A DNA stretch of 64,000 bases from Clavulina sp. PMI_390 (Eukaryota > Basidiomycota > Agaricomycetes > Cantharellales > Hydnaceae), in assembly GCA_015039315.1 (NCBI GenBank), contig WIDE01000142.1:1-64000 (forward strand), in the 5' to 3' direction. Shown one piece after another: positions 11,304-22,822 of the stretch. The translations under genes and the position numbers were made by a program. The notes beneath the pieces are model-generated. The model was not told the origin of the DNA, did not search any database, and saw only the letters and a list, made by a program, of their open reading frames with translations. The stretch's first letter is position 1, and every line of letters begins with the position of its first letter.

Positions 11304-13091
11304 ATGTTGCAGCGTGCCCTCCGCGCCTCTTCCTCCTCCTTTACTCCTGCTTTCGCCTCATCTTCATCGCTATCATCATCATCACCAACCCGCGCTTTTC
11401 TACGATCAATGGTCAGTATCTCGTTCCATCGACGGCGTAGCTTCCTCTTGTCTAACACCCCACAATCTGATCGTAAATCGAACGACCCGTTGCTCGTCGC
11501 TCGTTCATCGCGCTTTTTTTTCGATGGGATTCCTTAGGCATCCACCTCATTCACCGCTCCTCATGAGACCGTCATCGTCTCCGCCGTCCGGACGCCCACT
11601 GGGTCCTTCCAGGGTGAGTTGCTTTCTGAATGTCTTTGCTCGTTCGCTGCTTGCTGATCAACCATCCCATCCATCCATCTGCCCAAAAATACAATCCTCG
11701 CGTTTTTAACCCCGTGTCCCACCATAAATTTCAATCCTAACCCCCACGAAATTCCAAATGTGAATCTACAGGCGCACTAAAGGGCTTCAGCGCCGTCGAC
11801 CTTGGTGTCATCGCCGCCAAGGGCGCCATCTCCGCCGCAAACATCACCCCCGACAAGATCGAAGAGGTCTACTTTGGGCATGTCATGCAAGCCAACGTCG
11901 GCCAAGCGCCCGCGCGCCAAGTCGTCCTGGGCGCCGGGATGCCCGAGTCCGTCGAGGCCACCACGATCAACAAGGTCTGCGCATCGGGCATGAAGTCGCT
12001 CACCCTCGCTGCACAGGCCATCCAGCTCGGCCACCGCGACGTCATGCTCGTCGGCGGCATGGAGAGCATGAGCAACGTCCCCTACTACATGCCCCGCGTC
12101 AACCCCGCCTTTGGCAACGTCACTGCCAAAGACGGCCTGCTGAACGACGGCCTCTGGGACGTGTACAATGATTTCCATATGGGCAACTGCGCTGAGAGCG
12201 CTGCGAAGAAGCATGGTATCACGCGCGAGATCCAGGATGGCCATGCGATCGAGTCGTACAAGCGTGCTGCGCGGGCATACGAGAACAAGGTGTTCGAGAA
12301 GGAGATGGTCCCCATCTCGATCAAGGACAAGAAGGGCAAGGAGACGCTTGTGACGGAGGACGAGGAGTACAAAAAGGTCATCTTTGACAAGGTCCCTACT
12401 CTCCGCCCGACGTTCAAGACTGATGGCACTGGTACCGTCACTGCTGCCAACGCCTCCCCGCTCAACGACGGTGCCTCTGCCCTTGTCATCATGAGCGCTG
12501 CCAAGGCCCAGGAGCTCGGTCTCAAGCCCCTTGCCAAGATCGTCTGTGAGTGTTCACCCCTACCCTTGTTTTTCTTTCATTTCCTCACCTACACTTTTAC
12601 CTTTACCAGCCTACGCCGACGCTGCCATCGCACCCATCGACTTCCCCCTTGCTCCCAGTGTCTCCCTCCCCCTCGCCATCAAGAAGGCCGGCCTCGAGAT
12701 CAAGGACATTGCCCGCTTCGAGATCAACGAGGCCTTCAGCGCCGTCATCCGTGCCATCGAGAAGATCTGCGAGCTCGACCCCGCAAAGGTCAACCCTGAT
12801 GGGTAAGTCCACCACTCCCTGCAAACCAATAATAGATGGATGTGATGACTGATCATTCGTGTTGTGCGTGTGTAGTGGTGCCGTCGCTCTTGGTCATGCT
12901 CTGGGCAGCTCAGGCTCTCGTATCGTCGTCACGCTCGTACACGGCCTCAAGTCTGGCGAGTACGGCGCCGCCGCTATCTGCAACGGGGTTCGTCCTTCTT
13001 CTTCCCGTCCCTTTCATCTTCCAAGTTGTGCTCACATTCTTCTGCTGAATAGGGTGGTGGCTCGTCCTCGATCGTCGTCCAGAAGCTGTAG
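11304..13091 (+). CDS. Acetyl-CoA C-acetyltransferase (thiolase), probably mitochondrial
   Basis: Exons 11304-11411, 11538-11613, 11772-12545, 12610-12802, 12876-12987 and 13053-13091 give 433 aa. The first 36 residues ([12 protein letters not shown]...) are Arg/Ser-rich without acidic residues, a typical mitochondrial presequence, and the gene splits presequence from enzyme with an intron. Catalytic features of thiolases are all present: nucleophile Cys131 in [12 protein letters not shown], His391 in [10 protein letters not shown] and Cys419 in CNGGGG. The enzyme condenses two acetyl-CoA to acetoacetyl-CoA or runs the reverse thiolysis. A mitochondrial role in ketone-body, amino-acid or fatty-acid degradation is likelier than the cytosolic ergosterol route because of the presequence. 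A truncated fossil of its 3' end lies at about 15945-16195. Confidence 0.93.
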
Positions 13092-13665
13092 AGCATGACG
13101 ACGAGTTAACTCGAAACAAAACTAAAAATACTCATTTAATCATCATGTAGGTGCTTGCGCGCACCGCTTGTGTACACATTCAATATCACCCATCATCACA
13201 ATGGATACCTCATTTCGTCATGTCAAGCTGAGTTGTGTGGTCGAGTGTGAGAGTGGGCTCGTGAAGGAGTGCTCATCATAAGTTTGACAACGTCGTTTCC
13301 TTTTTGTGTTCATTAACTGCTTTCCTAGAGTCGTCAGTGAGAACGATCGGCCCCTGAACCTGTCCAACTAGGTTCCACCAGGTCTCAACGGACGTCCCTT
13401 CATATCCATTATCTGACATGTGATTTACGGAACTCCCAGTCCCAGTATTCTGGCAGGTGTTGTTGTCGAGATCGAGAAAGAAATCTCGGACTTTTTTCTC
13501 CAAACACCACCCGGGGCCCGAACGCATGGTATGACTCAACACTATTGACGCTTTTGACGTCTCCGTCCGTGATAAAATTGGAACATGCTACTTTCTGGGT
13601 CAAATTAGAGAATAATCAGGTAAAACCATACAACCAGGAACCTATATCCACAACAATCCCTAGTT
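13092..13665. other. Intergenic region
   Basis: This holds the thiolase 3' flank and the distal promoter of the first SDR gene. Part of it is echoed upstream of the second SDR copy. I see no gene. Confidence 0.5.
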
Positions 13666-13699
13666 GGGTCGGCCGCCGTGCGTCAAGTTGCTGACGTCG
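13666..13699 (+). promoter_or_regulatory. Duplicated promoter block with TGACGTC, SDR copy 1
   Basis: The block reads GGGTCGGCCGCC, then TGCGTCAAG and TGCTGACGTC, and is closely matched at 16604-16639. It sits 213 bp before the ATG; the copy-2 block sits 209 bp before its ATG. TGACGTC is a CRE/ATF-type half of the palindrome TGACGTCA. Retention in both copies suggests function, but recent duplication could explain the match. Confidence 0.45.
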
Positions 13700-13878
13700 T
13701 CGCTCAACATGGAAACGTCGCTGTCGCACACCAAGGCTATTCACCACTCGACATTCGACCTCCATTTCGACCTCTTGGGATGACCTGACGGCGCCCGTAA
13801 ACGTTCCATAAAAGATAATGCATAACCGTCGAGCTTGATCAACTGCTCAATCTTCTATTGCTAGCTCTTGCTTCTGCC

Positions 13879-15557
13879 ATGGCGCTTTCTAACCCCTCGT
13901 TCAACGAAAAAACCGTTGCTGCGGAAGCTGTTTCTGCTCTGAAAGGCTCGATCGCTGGAAAGAACAGTGCGTCCAAGTGCTCAAGCATCACTCATGCAGT
14001 CGCCGAAGAAACTTTGCCTTTTTTGCTTCAAGTTCTCATCGTTGGCGCGTCGTTTGACACTCTTGGAGGGGAATTCCTCAGCTATATTGCACCTTATCCT
14101 AAGAGTGTCACTCTTCTGGGTCGAAGCAAGACCAAGTACGTCCCACTCAGTTTTCTCGATGATCCGAGGACAAGCTATTGATGACAGTAATCTAGGATGC
14201 AGGAAGCTGTCGATCATGCATTCAGACCTCTTGGCCCTAATGCCCACAGACCCACTATTCGCCTGGTGGAGGTAGATATGATCTCCTTTGAATCGGTCAG
14301 AAAGGCTGCAGCCGAAGTCAACGCCGACCAGCAGCCCATAGACGTGAGATCCTTTGTTTTCGATCTTACAATTCCTTTATGACTTCCTGGCTAAATAAAC
14401 GTCTTGATTAGCTGCTCATGCTCAGCCAAGGGATCCGCCGGCGTCCTGAACCGACGTATGGCCCTGATGGCTTTGAGCTCGTGTTCACGGGAAATCATTT
14501 GGCCTCATTCCTTCTCACATCGCTGCTCCTGCCTCGCTTGCGCCAAGCTGGCCCTGGTGCGCGCGCCGTTACCATCTCGTCGGCCGCCCATGCTATTGCG
14601 CAGTTCCGCTGGGATGACCCGAACTACAAGCTGCGTCCGGAGGAATGGGGTAAGTTTCTCGGTATTCAATCTCTGGCCAATAAGTTGGAGTCTAACGCTT
14701 TCGCTGGTGATTCTCTGTGGAACATTAGATGGCCAAAATGCGTACGGGCAGTCCAAGATCGCCAATGCTTTGTTCATCAAAAGCCTCGCGAAGAAACTCG
14801 CCGCTGAGAAGATCACGGCAATCGCACTCCATCCAGGCCGTCAGTAGCTTTCTTTCCCTTCGGTTGTTTTCAAATCGATCCTAACCTGACGCCTTCATAT
14901 CCCGATCCGGAATGTGGAAACCAATGACGCTTTACCACTGGACCTTTTAGTTATCGACACCGCGAGCGTCAAACTGATCCCTGATAGCGTGTTCATCCAA
15001 CTTGGCAAGCCTTTTAGGATATTCTCTGAACTTCTGATATGCGGAGCTGACCTCGACTCCACCGACCTCCCTCTAGGCGTTAAGACTCCTGATGGGGAGT
15101 ACACACCAATGCACAAGAAGTACTCTAGAACTATGGAACAGGGAATCGCCACGTAAGCACTTCCTTGAGCCCAATTCACGGCTTAATTTAGGAGCGCTGA
15201 CAACTTGTGGGCTTCGTCACCTAAAACTTCCTATTTGGCAGCCTTCTTGTGGCGGCTTTTGACCCTGTCCTCCGAGGCATGTACTCTCTCCATAATCTCC
15301 TTGCTTCAGTCATGCCTCACGCCTATTTTCTGAACAGACCATTCTGGGGAGTGGATTGAGGACTGTCAGATCCATAACGACCGGGTTGCTCCCTTCGTCA
15401 ACGACGTACGTCGCACTTGACTATACCCATGACATTGAGCGAGTCGAGTCCTCATTTGGATAACCGACTTTTTTTTTGCCATCCCATATGCATCTAGGAG
15501 AATGCGGAGAAGCTGTGGTTCATGACGGAAGAGATGACTGGTCACAAGTTCTTCTGA
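13879..15557 (+). CDS. Short-chain dehydrogenase/reductase, copy 1
   Basis: Ten exons: 13879-13966, 14033-14135, 14196-14343, 14412-14649, 14729-14839, 14951-15004, 15077-15152, 15242-15276, 15338-15405, 15498-15557, giving 326 aa. SDR features are the Rossmann start ILIVGASFDTLGGEF (about 30-45), ISSAAH and the catalytic Tyr198-xxx-Lys202 of AYGQSK, followed by LHPG. The usual TGxxxGxG is degenerate and the NNAG position reads LLMLSQG. The fold suggests an NAD(P)-dependent oxidoreductase of the WWOX/retinol-dehydrogenase-like group; substrate unknown. Introns 6 and 8 need GC donors (TTG|GCAAGC, GAG|GCATGT). Intron 6 is 72 nt, in frame and stop-free, so it may be retained. Every exon has the same length as in copy 2. 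Confidence 0.88.
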
Positions 15558-15944
15558 AGGCGAGGCACGACTTGCTTCATGTATCTCCCCACACCGCCGC
15601 TCATTTACCAGACCCATGATCCATCTGCGCATGGTGGCTCGGCCTATATGTCTAAACCTCTACATCAGTCAGATATGTCTACTTGAACAATTATCCCATG
15701 TGCGCGCATGACCGCTACCAATAAAGCCTTGGCATCAACTCGGGTCGCGACGCGTGAATTTCCCATATGAGCGAGAAAAGTGATGTAAGATATTTAAGTT
15801 TGCATCTGCTCACACTCTAGGGTATGACCCGCTCAAGGGTGGTAGCTCCCTAGCTCACAATAGTGAAGCCTGATCAATCGGTGTTCATGAACAAAGGAAT
15901 CAAGGTCTTGTCGGGACTAATTACCCTCTTCTGCTTATAAACTA
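15558..15944. repeat. 3' flank of SDR copy 1, duplicated after copy 2
   Basis: The segment around 15722-15850 matches 18625-18725: both contain TTGGCATCAA, TCGGGT, a GTGAAT run, GATG-AAGATAT and a TAGGGTA block. This puts the right edge of the duplicated unit beyond the SDR stop codons. There is no gene. Confidence 0.55.
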
Positions 15945-16195
15945 GCGTGTTCACCCTTCGCTATTCTCCGTGTGCCTGGTAGCCCAATATAGCGTATTCT
16001 CACCACATTTGTACACTGTTCACAAGAATATGGCACCACTGTTATCAGCAACGAGGTTCGTGCTCCTTCCTATTCTCCTTTTTCTTCGAGCCCACTTATT
16101 CCTTATATTCGCTCGTCAATCGGGTGGTTCGTTATCGGCAATCGTAGATAGGTTGTCGTGTCCAGTGACGAGAGCTTGGAGTGCAGCGTGAGCGT
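15945..16195 (+). pseudogene. Fossil of the thiolase 3' end
   Basis: This segment aligns, with substitutions, to thiolase exon 5, its last intron and exon 6. Near 16029, TATGGCACC and CAACGAGGTTCGT correspond to TACGGCGCC and CAACGGGGTTCGT at 12961-12993. GGGTGGTTCG near 16122 corresponds to GGGTGGTGGCTCG at 13052-13064. Upstream, GTATTCTCACC, GTACACTG and CACAAG echo the coding stretch before 12961. The reading frame is lost and everything upstream of exon 5 is missing. It is best explained as the left edge of a tandem segmental duplication that copied thiolase tail plus SDR. Confidence 0.65.
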
Positions 16196-16199
16196 GAGA

Positions 16200-16600
16200 G
16201 TGGCTACGTGATGTTAAGTTTCCGCCTTGTTGGCCCTCCGTAGGGCAGTAAGGTGTGTAACATAAGCTTAGCCAGATGATTCTTCGCATTCACTAAAATG
16301 CTCCCTATTAGATCGAAACTGTGGTCTTCTACTTGCTTCACACGTAAACTTCCCCAGTGAGCAGGTAACTCTTGGGTCCACAAGGCTTCCGTTGAGGCTA
16401 AGCCAAAGCAGACACATTCTGCTAAGAATCAACACGGTATTCTTTTCGATCTACAACAACGCGTAGATTATCGAATTGTTTAGGTCCCTAAGTTCTATGC
16501 TTGGATCAAGGAAGCCTGTCGTTTTCGCCGATCATCGTGCGCAATCCGAAGGTGTGGTACTATGATTCAACAACAGTGATTCGTCTGAGTTTCATTCCTT
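16200..16600. other. Spacer between thiolase fossil and SDR copy 2
   Basis: This is diverged counterpart sequence of the thiolase-SDR intergenic region. I see no gene. Confidence 0.45.
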
Positions 16601-16603
16601 TCT

Positions 16604-16639
16604 GGGTCGGCCGCCTTTGCGTCAAGCTGCTGACGTCCT
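16604..16639 (+). promoter_or_regulatory. Duplicated promoter block with TGACGTC, SDR copy 2
   Basis: Counterpart of 13666-13699, 209 bp before the ATG, with TGACGTC at 16631-16637. Sequence between block and ATG has diverged more than the block itself. Confidence 0.45.
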
Positions 16640-16812
16640 CTTTGATGCAATGTTGAACTCGCACAAGATCAATTCACTGTCACAAACAATGTCCATGCTT
16701 AAGAATTGTAGGGCGCCGACGGCGGCCGCGAACGCTCTATGAAAGCACATCACTCTGAGGCTCCCAACCGCTTAACCTCTTGTCCTTTGGTTCTTGAGAC
16801 GCTACTTCCGCA

Positions 16813-18483
16813 ATGACACTATCCAATCCCTCTTTCGACGAAAAGACGACTGCTGGAGAGGCTGTTTCGGCTCTTCACAAATTCATTTCTAGAAAGAGCA
16901 GTGCGTTTATTGTTCTGCCCAATATGGGGGTAGTTCATTTGTTGACTTTTTCTTATTTGGGCTCCAAAGTTGTCCTTGTTGGTGCCACAGTTGGTTCCTT
17001 TGGCGGAGAGTTCCTCCGTTATATAGCCCCCTATCCCAAGTCTATCTATGTTCTCAGTCGCAATAAGGCTAGGCACGTACTTTCAACTTTCTGGATATAA
17101 CTAATGAAGACCTCTCACTTGGCTTGTACGGCTCAGGATTCAAGAAGCCATCAATGCTGCCCTCAAACCTCTTGAGGATGATGCCAATAACACTATCATC
17201 CATCCGATCGAGGTAGACATGACATCCTTCGATTCCGTTAGGAATGCAGCAGCCCAGATCAATGCTGATGAGCAGCCGATAGACGTAAGCTCTCATTTTC
17301 TTAGTTAATCGTAGACTAGACCTTGCCAGCTCAAACTCCGTCTCGTTCAGCTGCTCATGCTGAATCAAGGCATACCTCTACCCCCCGAGCCCTCGTATGG
17401 TCCTGATGGCTTCGAGGTCGTGTTCACTGGGTATCATTTAGCCTCGTTCCTTCTTACATCACTTCTCCTCCCTCGCTTGCGCCAAGCAGGACCTGGTGCG
17501 CGTGTCGTAAGCATTTCGTCCGTGGCTCACTATTTTGCAGACTTCCGCTGGGATGATGCGAACTACAGGGTACGTCCAGAGGAATGGGGTAAGTTGCCAA
17601 GAGCCTCATAACATAGCGCATTCAAAATGACGCCATCATTTCTACCAATCTTGAACCTTACAGATCCTCAAAAGGCGTATGGGCAGTCAAAGATTGCCAA
17701 TGCTCTATTCGCAAAATCACTCGCGAAGAAGCTAGCAACCGAGAAAATTACTGCGATCACCCTCCACCCTGGCTGTCAGTAGTTCTTGACTCATGGATGC
17801 TCAGAGGTTCGTGCTAATCGGGCATGTCTATCATGTCAATACCCGCCTTGTGGCACGCACTCTATGTTTGGATTATTAGTTGTCAGGACCCTGGGAGTTG
17901 ACCGTGTCCCTGATGGCATTTGGATCAAAGTTGGTACGTCGTCCTCATATTCGGAGCGTGTCTCTATATCCCGAGATATGAATCCACACCCTCCGATCCA
18001 ATCCGACCACAGGCCTCAAGAATACAGAAGGGGAGTGGACGGAGCTCCATGATAAGTATTTCAGATCCATGGAGGAGGGAGTCTCCAAGTAAGCAGCATA
18101 TGGGATTCAAGGCGTGGTCCGCCTCTCCGTCACTAGTTGGTTGCTAAACGTGATTCGCTTGATTCGCCCTTCAACGGCAGTCTTATCGTAGCCGCTTTTG
18201 ATCCTGTCGTCCAAGGCGTGTATTCTCCGCAATTTCTCGAGACGCCAGGTCTATTTCACTTATTTCTTTCAAGCAGATCATTCTGGGGAATGGATTGAAG
18301 ACTGCCAAATCCACAACGAACGTGTCGCTCCCTTTGTCAATGAAGTGCGTCTTGTTTGTTCCCGGACTAAACACCTCACTTTCTGTTGTCTAAATGGCGC
18401 CCACGTGTGTTCCTCATATTCAGGAAAACGGGGAGAGACTGTGGACTATGACAGAAGAGATGATTGGGCACAAGTTCTTCTAA
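16813..18483 (+). CDS. Short-chain dehydrogenase/reductase, copy 2
   Basis: Ten exons: 16813-16900, 16970-17072, 17137-17284, 17351-17588, 17664-17774, 17880-17933, 18013-18088, 18181-18215, 18277-18344, 18424-18483, giving 326 aa with exon lengths identical to copy 1. The Rossmann start is IVLVGATVGSFGGEF, closer to the canonical glycine pattern than copy 1. Tyr198 and Lys202 of AYGQSK are kept, and the end is MTEEMIGHKFF. Introns 2 and 8 require GC donors (TAG|GCACGT, AAG|GCGTGT). All frames are open, so both copies look functional. Copy 2 has a normal GT donor where copy 1 intron 6 has GC. Substrate is unknown; tandem retention of two intact copies suggests dosage or divergence of specificity. 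Confidence 0.88.
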
Positions 18484-19618
18484 CATTGTAGCTCGAATTG
18501 TCTTATGTATCCCCAACTCCCTTTGCTCAGTTTTTTGTAGCTCATGAACGGCGCATTTGGTCCTTCTTCTTCGGTCAAATATACTTGGTCTAACAATCGT
18601 CCCATGACCTCTACGAATGAAGACTTGGCATCAATTCGGGTAGCTTCGTGTGAATCGATCTGATGAGGGCTCGACGCGATGAAAGATATCAAATTGGCAC
18701 CTTAGGGTAAACCCGGTTGAGGGCACTGGCGGTGCTTTCCATCTGACTTCTCGTGGACACCGGACGCCGTCGGTTGTGCTCGATCTCCACAGATCTGCCT
18801 CCTCTTCGAATTAATATACCCGTCGGTCGTGAATCCGTCATATAACGGGCAGATCTCCAATGTTGTGCGGTGACTTGGGTGCGAAGAATGACGCCAAGTT
18901 TGAGAGGCTGACTGCAATTGCAATTGCGCCGCCTCGAACTAGCCCCCCAAGGTTGTGCCAATACGTGCATTAATGGCTCACTTTCTATGGGCCTCTTTCA
19001 TCTAGAGATGTTGATATAAGTCAGCAGCTGAGGTATATCCGAGTTATTCCCCTACCATAAGAGTGATGCCGAGTACCGGAGATTCTCTCGCGACCTAGGT
19101 CAGCTTAGTAGACTGGGACGGATCTCAGGACCAGGAAATCTGACTCGATGAATGCTTGGTTCACATGAGTTGCTGCTTGGGATGACAAAGTCCGCAGCAT
19201 CGCCTAGACTTGATCCGAGTCATCCTTTGATGGTTAGTCTATCACACCGTCCCAATAGACTTCTAAGGAGTCGTGCCAATAGTGAAATTCACATCTTCCG
19301 CCAAGATCACAAGGTTCACACATGTTGTCTAGGGGAAAGATTTATTCGCGACTGGGCGAAAATAAAGCGTTACAAATGACGTGGATCGCCAGGGAAGAAC
19401 AGCAATGAGAATACAGTGAAAATTGAGAGCATTAAAGATGCAATGGAATGAGACGACGTGAGACAACATGAGATGGGATGAGAAAGCGAGTTGAACGATC
19501 ATGAATGAAGAAGAGGAGAAAAAAAATTGGAAAAGTCTAGTAGCGGGCGTTTCCAGGATGCAAATGGAAAGGTCTAATATCGATCATTGGATCGTATTTT
19601 GTCTGGGGGACTGGGCGT
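18484..19618. other. Intergenic region
   Basis: About 1.1 kb between convergent SDR copy 2 and the TmpA-like gene. The left 250 bp are duplicated material shared with 15558-15850. The rest shows no gene. Confidence 0.5.
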
Positions 19619-21720
19619 TTATGAGTCCCAAATAGCACTATTGGAGCACGAAGCTATCAGTCAATTTGCTGCGGGTATGCTCTCGTGCTGTTGCTTACCC
19701 GAAAGCGTGGATACCACGGCTGCGCATGCCGTACACAACCTTGTAGGTGAGAGCGGGGTTGGAGATGATGCAGACAGCCTCGGCGTCGAACTCCTTGACG
19801 AGCTTGTCTATTGGCAAACATGAGTATAGATTCCAAAGAGTAGATGACTCAAGAGATGGCACTCACAGGTAAGCTTGACCATGTCGGGCTTGCCATGCTT
19901 GCGGGTATCGTAGATGACGGCGCCGGGGCTAGCTTCGACAACCGCATCGACGAACTTGTCACCGAAAGTCTGACGGACGTTAGGAGCGGTCCACAAGAGC
20001 CTATGGAGAGAGAAAGCATGTGAGCCAATAGGCTCCGCTGCACATGGGATGGTAAAGTTACTTGCCTGTGAGGGGTCTTGCCAGCGAAGACGTGAGGAGC
20101 ACAAGGGCCCATACCAGAACCGGTAGCGACCTAAGCGAGTGCCATGGTTCAGTTTCAGGCGGCTGGAACATGATCAGTTTATTTTAGGATACGTACGATG
20201 ACCACGCGACGGAAGAGGGGGACGATCCTCATGACACCATTGACCGGCTATAGAAAGCGAAGAAGTTTAGTCGCGTGGCAATGACGAGTAGTCAAGGGAC
20301 AGAAGCTATGACTCACAATATCACGGATCCACAGCTTCGATGGCGGCTCGTCAATGAGCTTCGAAGTCCAGTCACCGGCCCGAGAGACAATCGAGCTGAA
20401 GCCCTTCTTTTCATTCGGCAGGCGAATGGTAGCGAAAGAGTGCCACTCGAACAGGGGGTTGGTAGACATGCGGACAAAAGAACCAGGGACGGGGTAGTCG
20501 TAGTTGTAATACAGGCGGACTGCGTGGCTGGAGAGGACCTCTGACTTGACGGGCTCCTGGCGCAGACGGAGCCAAGGCATGATGATAGAGACAGTGATGA
20601 CGATGACCATCCAGAAAGAGGGGCTATGGATCAAGGCCTTGCCGAGAGTGACGGTGGGCTCGCGGGTGTCGTTGGTGAGGAGGCAAGTGTGGGCCCAGAG
20701 AAGCGCAACAGCGAACCAACCAGCAAACTAGAGAGGAGCATGTGTTAGGGTAGGGAAGATCCCGGCATACAACAGAGAACTCACTCGATGGGTGGCTTCG
20801 AAAGTGTCATGCTTGCGAGCACGAGTGCCGGGCCAGGCGAAGAAGATGATAAGGGCCAACGTAAGAACGATGATGTAGGTGAGAACAAGGGTGGCGACGG
20901 ATAGCTAATAATCATGAAGCACGCGAGGCGGGTGCCAAGCGACAATGTAAAATGTTCAGTAATCCGCCCCATCATCATCGGGCTGAATTTGAGGACAGAC
21001 CTTGTTATGAATGAAATCTTGAGTGATTTTCACTGTGAAGTAAACAAACCAAACCGAAGCGCTGAATGAGGCACCGGAGTGAACTAGGAGAGGCATTAAT
21101 ACTGTATTAGGCCTGAATGCGGAACTGGGACTCACTGCCACCAATATGATAGATTTCGGCGGCGGCGGCACGAAGCCACAATGGTGCCCTGCAATGCGAT
21201 TGAGGGTCAGGCAGAGACACAAAGCAGGTGAAAGAGAGAAGACGAACCAGATAGGGACGCGGCAGAAAATACCAAAGAGGGTGTTGATGACATAGGCTTG
21301 GCGGAAGAGGGTTCCAACCATGAGGTTGCCAATGACAATCTTTCCAGAGTCACCAGTGGAAATGCCACCGACAGAGGACCGTACAATCAGGATCGTCAAA
21401 TTCGTGATGAGAATCACACCGAAGAATCGACGGTAGAGACTCAAGATTTGGTGGCGGAGATTGCGAAGCCAGCGATCGTTGACCTTCTCGGGAAGAGGCT
21501 CCTCAAGGTAGCCCTCCCATATCTCGCCACCTTTCTCGACGGCATTGACTGTGACCACGGTGTCTTCGAGCTTCTCATCGATGGTGGAGATGGTATCAGG
21601 AGTAGACGTCCCAGAGTTGGATGAAGAGCTGGGGCCGCTTTCAAGCTCGTATGCCAGAGTGGGGACAGGAACAGGCTCTCGCTTAGAAGCGGGCAGGGCA
21701 GCTTTGGGGATGTCAGACAT
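19619..21720 (-). CDS. TmpA-like integral membrane oxidoreductase
   Basis: Exons 21720-21248, 21188-21136, 21083-21001, 20904-20785, 20727-20317, 20247-20197, 20130-20066, 20000-19867, 19807-19699 and 19637-19619 join to 505 aa. A polar N-terminal 100 residues is followed by several hydrophobic spans (LTYIIVLTLALIIFF; FWMVIVITVSIIMPWL) and an FNR-like C-terminal half with FATIRLP, GSGMGP and an ending SNPALTYKVVYGMRSRGI. This layout matches the TmpA family, membrane flavoprotein-like oxidoreductases related to ferric reductases and, in Aspergillus, tied to a conidiation signal (family knowledge). Intron 7 uses a strong GC donor (CAG|GCAAGT). The last exon encodes only AIWDS and a stop. A redox role at the membrane is likely; the substrate is not visible. 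Confidence 0.8.
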
Positions 21721-22822
21721 GGCTGAGTGAGGGAAGGAGAGATAGGATGATGAGAGAGGAGGAGGAAGGGAGGAGAGGAGTGGTGAGCTGGATAGGGAAG
21801 TGGCCGCTGGGCTGTAGCACCTTTATACCATGTCATCGAGGCAAGGAAGAGAATGAAGGCACATGGTGGCCAGGTCAATAGGATCAATTCATCCATAGTG
21901 TAATCTTTTCATCCCTCGACGTGTACTGCCTACGGACGCTTGGGTCGGTTCGATTTGATTGCAGGTTGCATAATTAAAAGTTGTTTGTGCCAACACAAAC
22001 AATTCATTTTCCGGCTCATTCATGTCGATAGGGAATTCGATCCATTCGGAGTGTTGCTTATTCTTGCTGAGCAAGGATAATAGAAGAATTACTGGCTCTA
22101 CGTCCATGAGGGTGAGAGCCAAGCCACATCAGGAAGCAAAGCCGATTCATGGTGCTCCACCGCGCGTCGAATATCTGGATTCATGGATAGTGAAAAATCC
22201 AGGAAATGATAACGAAAAGGATCATAGAAATGCACTGTAACCCTTCAGAAAGGAGTTGGCGATGCTAATCATAGCCGTACGCCGCCAGGGAGTTGAGTGC
22301 TGCTGCCGTCACGAAAGCGAGGTCTTCGCATAAGTGAGAGATCAAAGGAGTATCCATCATTTTTGCTCGCCAAAGAGCAGTAGGACCACTGGTAGTACTT
22401 GCAAAAAATGCGTGTCATTGATTTCTGACGCAGAACCAACGAGTGCCCGATGTCGGAGTCGAGGGACTTAGTTTGGTAACCTTGGCCAGATGAATTGGAT
22501 TAGGATGAATTGAAATGCGCCAGGATACAATGTAGCCCGCGCCGAGGGCACAAGGTAGGGAGCGCACGGCTAATTCATCTAAGAGGGAGATAGGTACTGG
22601 CGAATGGCTTCGTCCTCGAGGTCGAGAGCGAGATAGGTGAGGGCACCGACACCGGATATGGGATTGCCAAGCCATGAACCCGCAGTAGCAGATTTTATCA
22701 AGATTACTGGAGGGCAGTGAACCTGGACACGATGTGGACAATGCGGCACAGCTGAAATTTGCATTGCGTGGGTTGTTGATGCTTGTGAACTCGCATTGTG
22801 TTCGCAAGCTCGCACGCGTCAG
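21721..22822. other. Divergent promoter region
   Basis: 1.1 kb between the start codons of the TmpA-like and METTL16-like genes. The short frames in it show no family resemblance. I see no repeat or RNA gene. Confidence 0.5.

Noticed and set aside
22415..22807. 130-residue minus-strand frame in the TmpA-METTL16 spacer
   Set aside because: No domain, splice partner or conserved look; treated as chance.
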